DNA of 64,000 bases from Mycoplana azooxidifex (GTDB lineage Bacteria; Pseudomonadota; Alphaproteobacteria; Rhizobiales; Rhizobiaceae). Below the pieces are notes generated by a model. That model saw only the letters and a list, made by a program, of their open reading frames with translations, made no database searches and was not told where the DNA came from. Positions within the stretch are counted from its first letter, which is position 1. Each line of letters begins with the position of its first letter. Location of the stretch: positions 105,627 to 169,626 of the forward strand of contig NZ_JACIEE010000012.1 in assembly GCF_014196765.1 (NCBI RefSeq), in the 5' to 3' direction. Below are positions 60,838 through 64,000 of this stretch, piece by piece. A program made the translations under genes and the position numbers.

Positions 60838-61797
60838 ATGAGCGAATTCCTCACCCACATGTCAGGCATTGTCCCTAGCCCCGCCTCCTTGGAGATTTGG
60901 GGACACCTGACCTTGATCGCAGCGCTGGGTTTTGTTCTCGGTTTTGCCATGAATCGCGGATCGATCTGCACCGTCATCGCCACGAAGGAGCTGGTATCGG
61001 AAAGGAGGCCGGCACGTTTCATTGCTCTGGTCGAATGTGCCGCCTGGGCTGCCTTAGGCTACGAAATTCTGAAAGCCGAACCGATAATGGAAGTGGGCTG
61101 GTCCTCCCTTGTCTTTTTGATTCCCGCGGCCATTATTCTTGGGATTGGCACCTACATAAACGGATCCTGCGTCTTCGGCTCTGTCGGGCACCTTGGAAAT
61201 GGCGAAATCGAATTCGCATTCACGTTTCTCGGCATTTATATGGTCCTCTACATTGAATCTCTGTTCGACGTGTTTGCGGATCAGCCAGCGGCCAGTGCTC
61301 CCCTTTCGCTCGGGACGCTGCTTCTCTCGGTGGCATTGATGGCAATCGTGGCTCTTAGGTTCGGTGTTTCACGCAGATCCGAGTCAAATTTCCGGCGGCT
61401 GACGCTTGCGATGGGAACCGTCGGCGTGACTTCTACGGCCCTGGCGGTTCTTGCGCCCGGTTTCTCGATCACTGCATCGTTTGGACCGATAGCTTCGGTA
61501 TCTGTCGCGGCCACGGTAATCTCAGTCTGTATGTTCGGCGGCAGTCTTATCTCCGCAAGACTTCGCAAGCATGGTTTCAAACTGAAATGGCCAACAATAA
61601 AGGCCGTCGCGAAAAGAACGTTTGCAGGCATCCTCATGGGCTTGGGTGCGCTACTCATTCCGGGCGGAAACGACGCGCTGCTGCTGATCGGTCTCCCCGC
61701 CGGCGCCTGGCAGGCAGCGCTTGCCTACATGCTGTTCGTTGCTACGGTCGCCGTCCTCGTTGGAAGACTCGGGTCGGTAGCAAAAGCCTGGTCATAG
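60838..61797 (+). CDS. YeeE/YedE family membrane protein
   Basis: Protein of 319 residues, nine or so helices, with two YeeE/YedE repeats: LGFVLGFAMNRGSICTVIAT and GIGTYINGSCVFGSVGHLGN, then GILMGLGALLIPGGNDALLL with matching Cys/Gly pattern in the first half only. Relatives transport thiosulfate or other sulfur compounds; the conserved Cys residues (SIC, SCVFG) are thought to guide the substrate. Separate from but co-oriented with the MDR gene. Confidence 0.82.
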   Translation: MSEFLTHMSGIVPSPASLEIWGHLTLIAALGFVLGFAMNRGSICTVIATKELVSERRPARFIALVECAAWAALGYEILKAEPIMEVGWSSLVFLIPAAIILGIGTYINGSCVFGSVGHLGNGEIEFAFTFLGIYMVLYIESLFDVFADQPAASAPLSLGTLLLSVALMAIVALRFGVSRRSESNFRRLTLAMGTVGVTSTALAVLAPGFSITASFGPIASVSVAATVISVCMFGGSLISARLRKHGFKLKWPTIKAVAKRTFAGILMGLGALLIPGGNDALLLIGLPAGAWQAALAYMLFVATVAVLVGRLGSVAKAWS

Positions 61798-61944
61798 GGA
61801 TTGGCCCGCGCTGCGCGCCCTGTTTCTTCTCGTTCGTGTCGAGGGATCTCTGCCTTGCGCGTAATGCGACGCCAGAAACAGATGAGACGTTGCCGCCAGT
61901 ATGTAAGAGAACGCAGCCAGTTTCGCAGTTGTTGGGCAGTTATG

Positions 61945-62166
61945 TCATTGAACGACTCGCTCGACCAGCGCTTGCAGCCACGGACCAATCAACAGGATTG
62001 CGGGAATGACGATGACGTAGCCGACGACCCAGGACCGTAGCCATTTCAGTGCAAACTCTTCAGAGAAACCGACATTGAGGGCGAGAAGCACGAACGAGAT
62101 GATCCCGGTCGTAACGACGCCCATCAACAAGGCGAAGGCAATTTTGCGTTTCAGATGCATGCTCAT
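61945..62166 (-). CDS. DUF2798 domain-containing membrane protein
   Basis: Protein of 73 residues: MSMHLKRKIAFALLMGVVTT, GIISFVLLALNVGFSEEFAL, KWLRSWVVGYVIVIPAILLI. Two transmembrane helices joined by a F-x3-(W/F)-x3-W turn typical of DUF2798. The ATG at 62166 replaces a false long upstream frame. Function unknown. Confidence 0.8.
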   Translation of the reverse strand: MSMHLKRKIAFALLMGVVTTGIISFVLLALNVGFSEEFALKWLRSWVVGYVIVIPAILLIGPWLQALVERVVQ

Positions 62167-62368
62167 TGGTGTTCTTCCGTTCGTGGAATTTCTGTTGCTA
62201 TCACGAGATCGAGGATCGTCCTTTCCACCGCCGGCAGAAGGTTGTGGACGCCCCGCCGCTCCTTCGCGCGACAAACGCAACAGCCCCCCGGCCATCGTAT
62301 ACGGCCGGGGCGATATCTGTTCAGCGTTGGTCACGGCCACCGGATCCTTGTCGGCGTAACCCCGAAGG

Positions 62369-62791
62369 TCAAACCTCGTCCGGACCATTCCGGTACACCA
62401 GAAACTTGTTGCCCTCCGGATCGCGGAAATAGGCGCAATACGGGCCGTTGGAATCCCCTCGCGAACCAGGAGCACCTTCGCAGGAGCCGCCGTTCGCGAT
62501 TGCAGTTGCATGCACTTCCCTGACCTCGGCCTGGGAACGGGCTTCAAATGCCACCATATTGCCATTGCCGATCCGGGCCGCCTCGCCGTTGAATGGCTTG
62601 ACCACGCCGAATTCGAGCGCCATGTGGCCGTAGTAGACCGCCTTGCCGGGCTGGACAAGAACGCGTCCGATCCCGAAGACTGCCAACAGCTTGTCATAGA
62701 ACGCCGCCGCCGCATCCAGGTTGTTGGTGCCAACGGTCGAGTGTCCCGGCAGGCCACGAGTACTCGTGGGCGGGATTGCAATATCGCTCAT
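62369..62791 (-). CDS. VOC family (glyoxalase/dioxygenase fold) protein
   Basis: Protein of 140 residues: GHSTVGTNNLDAAAAFYDKL, MALEFGVVKPFNGEAARIGN, GNGNMVAFEARSQAEVREVH and CAYFRDPEGNKFLVYRNG. The single betaalphabetabetabeta module pair with His near the start (GHST) and Glu/Tyr near the end fits lactoylglutathione-lyase-like VOC proteins. Specific substrate unknown. Confidence 0.85.
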   Translation of the reverse strand: MSDIAIPPTSTRGLPGHSTVGTNNLDAAAAFYDKLLAVFGIGRVLVQPGKAVYYGHMALEFGVVKPFNGEAARIGNGNMVAFEARSQAEVREVHATAIANGGSCEGAPGSRGDSNGPYCAYFRDPEGNKFLVYRNGPDEV

Positions 62792-63098
62792 GAAGTTCTC
62801 CTTTTGCGTTAAGCATCGCCACAGAGGCCGAGTTGCCTCCGGCTTGGCGAGGAGATCGCCCGTCCATGTGTCCTGGATATTCCACAAACGCAGCCGAAGT
62901 GTATCGAACCGCAGAAGAGACTGAGATTCGATACAGGCTGATACAATTTATTGCGCCGGCACCAGCCGGCCGACTGCCGTGACACATGGCGATACAAAAG
63001 CCCTGACCGATGGACACATCGCCGATACACGCAGGCGCTCAACTGGCGACAAGGCCTCAAAGACGAAGCCTGGACCAACTGAGCAAAGGGATCATAAT
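62792..63098. other. Divergent intergenic region with repeated GATACA
   Basis: No gene seen. GATACA occurs four times (near 62928, 62938, 62993 and 63022), two of them 11 bp apart, between the VOC and cupin genes. It could be a regulator site. Confidence 0.35.
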
Positions 63099-63497
63099 AT
63101 GAAAACGACACGGATCATGGCGGCGACCTTCTTGGCCATCGGCGGATTGACCTTGCATGCAGCGCAGGCGCAGCAACCGGGCTTCCACCGCACGGATATT
63201 CTGAAAGGCGACCTCAGCGCGCAGGGACACGAGGTCGTGCAGGTGCGCGTGGATTTCGACCCGGGTGTGGTCTCTGTCAAGCACAATCATCCGGGCGAAG
63301 AGGTTGCCTATGTTCTGGAAGGCACACTCGAGTACCATCTTGAGGGCAGGTCGCCAGTGACGCTCAAGGCTGGCGAAGGCCTGTTCATTCCGGACGGAGT
63401 GGCGCACGCAGCCAAGAACGTCGGCACTGGCAAGGCGTCGGAACTCGCGACTTATATCGTCAGAAGAGGCGAGCCGATCTTCGCACCGGTGAAGTAA
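63099..63497 (+). CDS. Exported cupin domain protein
   Basis: Protein of 132 residues with a signal peptide (MKTTRIMAATFLAIGGLTLH, cleavage after AQA). Cupin motif 1 (GVVSVKHNHPGEEVAYVLEG) has the two His and Glu; motif 2 is GEGLFIPDGVAHAAKNVG. Similar in layout to the cupin at 56823. Periplasmic, metal-binding. It precedes the epoxide hydrolase gene by 13 bp, so they probably form an operon. Confidence 0.85.
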   Translation: MKTTRIMAATFLAIGGLTLHAAQAQQPGFHRTDILKGDLSAQGHEVVQVRVDFDPGVVSVKHNHPGEEVAYVLEGTLEYHLEGRSPVTLKAGEGLFIPDGVAHAAKNVGTGKASELATYIVRRGEPIFAPVK

Positions 63498-63510
63498 GGA
63501 TTTGGTGCAA

Positions 63511-64000
63511 ATGATATCACACGAAAAGACAGACACTTCCGCGCTGTCCCGCCGGGCTCTGCTCTCGAGCGGTGCTGCGGCCATGGCCCTTGCCGTGCTT
63601 CGACCGGTAGCGGCGCTCGCCCAATCGGGCGCCGCGCTGCCCTTTGGAGATGGCGACATTCGCCCCTTCCGTGCCGATATTCCGGAAGCGGATGTCGTCG
63701 ACCTCCGCCAGCGACTTGCGGCGACCCGTTGGCCCGACCGGGAAACTGTAGAGGACCGCTCCCAAGGCGTGCAGATCGAAAAGCTCCGGGCACTCGTGGA
63801 CTATTGGCGGGCGGACTATGACTGGCGCAAGGCCGAAGCGAAACTCAACGCGCTACCGCAATTTCTGACGAACATCGACGGCCTCGACATTCATTTCATC
63901 CATGCTCGCTCGCCTCACGAGAACGCGATGCCGCTCATCATGACTCACGGCTGGCCCGGCTCGGTGTTCGAGTTGTTGAAGGTCATCGGTCCCCTGACCG
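63511..64000 (+). CDS. Epoxide hydrolase family protein (3' end outside window)
   Basis: Tat signal SRRALLSSGAAAMALAVLRP, then the EHN domain (IRPFRADIPEADVVDLRQRL, ATRWPDRETVEDRSQGVQIE) and the start of the alpha/beta hydrolase: FLTNIDGLDIHFIHARSPHE, MPLIMTHGWPGSVFELLKVI with the HGWPG oxyanion loop. The catalytic Asp, Tyr and His lie beyond the window. Exported epoxide hydrolase-like enzyme opening epoxides or related substrates. Confidence 0.88.
   Translation, partial: MISHEKTDTSALSRRALLSSGAAAMALAVLRPVAALAQSGAALPFGDGDIRPFRADIPEADVVDLRQRLAATRWPDRETVEDRSQGVQIEKLRALVDYWRADYDWRKAEAKLNALPQFLTNIDGLDIHFIHARSPHENAMPLIMTHGWPGSVFELLKVIGPLT

Overview
The window looks like the chromosome or a large replicon of a Rhizobiales bacterium (Rhizobium/Sinorhizobium/Mesorhizobium-like). 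The reasons are high GC, a coxMNOP-type oxidase locus, several DUF982 and DUF1515 proteins, a DUF6894 protein, abundant GntR/LysR-regulated ABC and TTT uptake loci, and many sites resembling the alphaproteobacterial general stress sigma factor (EcfG/RpoE2) consensus. The assignment is inference from gene content. No rRNA, intact tRNA or CRISPR array was seen.

Layout. 1-2 kb: SDR (cut by the window edge) and SnoaL-like genes divergent from a LysR regulator. 2.3-10.3 kb: a catabolic locus with a beta-decarboxylating dehydrogenase, a GntR/FCD regulator, a tripartite tricarboxylate transporter (tctCBA), an aldehyde dehydrogenase and a TPP enzyme; a 16-bp motif near the GntR gene recurs in the TPP-gene promoter. 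10.4-29.2 kb: an accessory region of small genes, starting at a decayed ardC remnant. It holds stress-type genes (DUF892, PRC-barrel, isochorismatase-fold, Crp/Fnr regulator), three DUF982 proteins, five clear and one distant paralogue of an unnamed small helical protein, several tiny membrane proteins of 25-51 residues, an RTX protein, an octapeptide-repeat protein and a decayed phage lysis module. About a dozen GGAAC-N18/19-TT sites stand in the right orientation before these genes. 29.4-35.0 kb: a five-gene cytochrome oxidase operon. 35.4-39.7 kb: mostly gene debris (Gfo/Idh/MocA end, frameshifted nucleotidyltransferase, AraC, M14 and enolase remnants) around one intact MliC-like gene.

40.0-49.5 kb: two divergent operons around a GntR gene: a ribose-type ABC importer plus DJ-1/PfpI protein on the minus strand, and Ldh2, iron-ADH, SSADH-like and HGGxW hydrolase enzymes on the plus strand. 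They read as one inducible uptake-and-oxidation pathway of unknown substrate. 49.6-55.1 kb: a TacA/TacT-type toxin-antitoxin pair beside a 21-bp palindrome, an IS30 fragment, a dnaE2 remnant, SDR and LysR genes and several broken oxidoreductase genes. 55.1-58.8 kb: a TetR gene and a palindrome-flanked cluster (DUF417, DUF1127, cupin, AhpD-like, MsrB, MsrA) suggesting defence against oxidants or electrophiles. 59-64 kb: an MDR oxidoreductase, YeeE/YedE transporter, DUF2798, VOC and cupin proteins, and an epoxide hydrolase cut by the window end.

Most notable are the 11-29 kb cluster of stress-promoter-linked tiny proteins with its expanded small-protein family, and the many genes broken by a single base, which may be real decay or assembly error.
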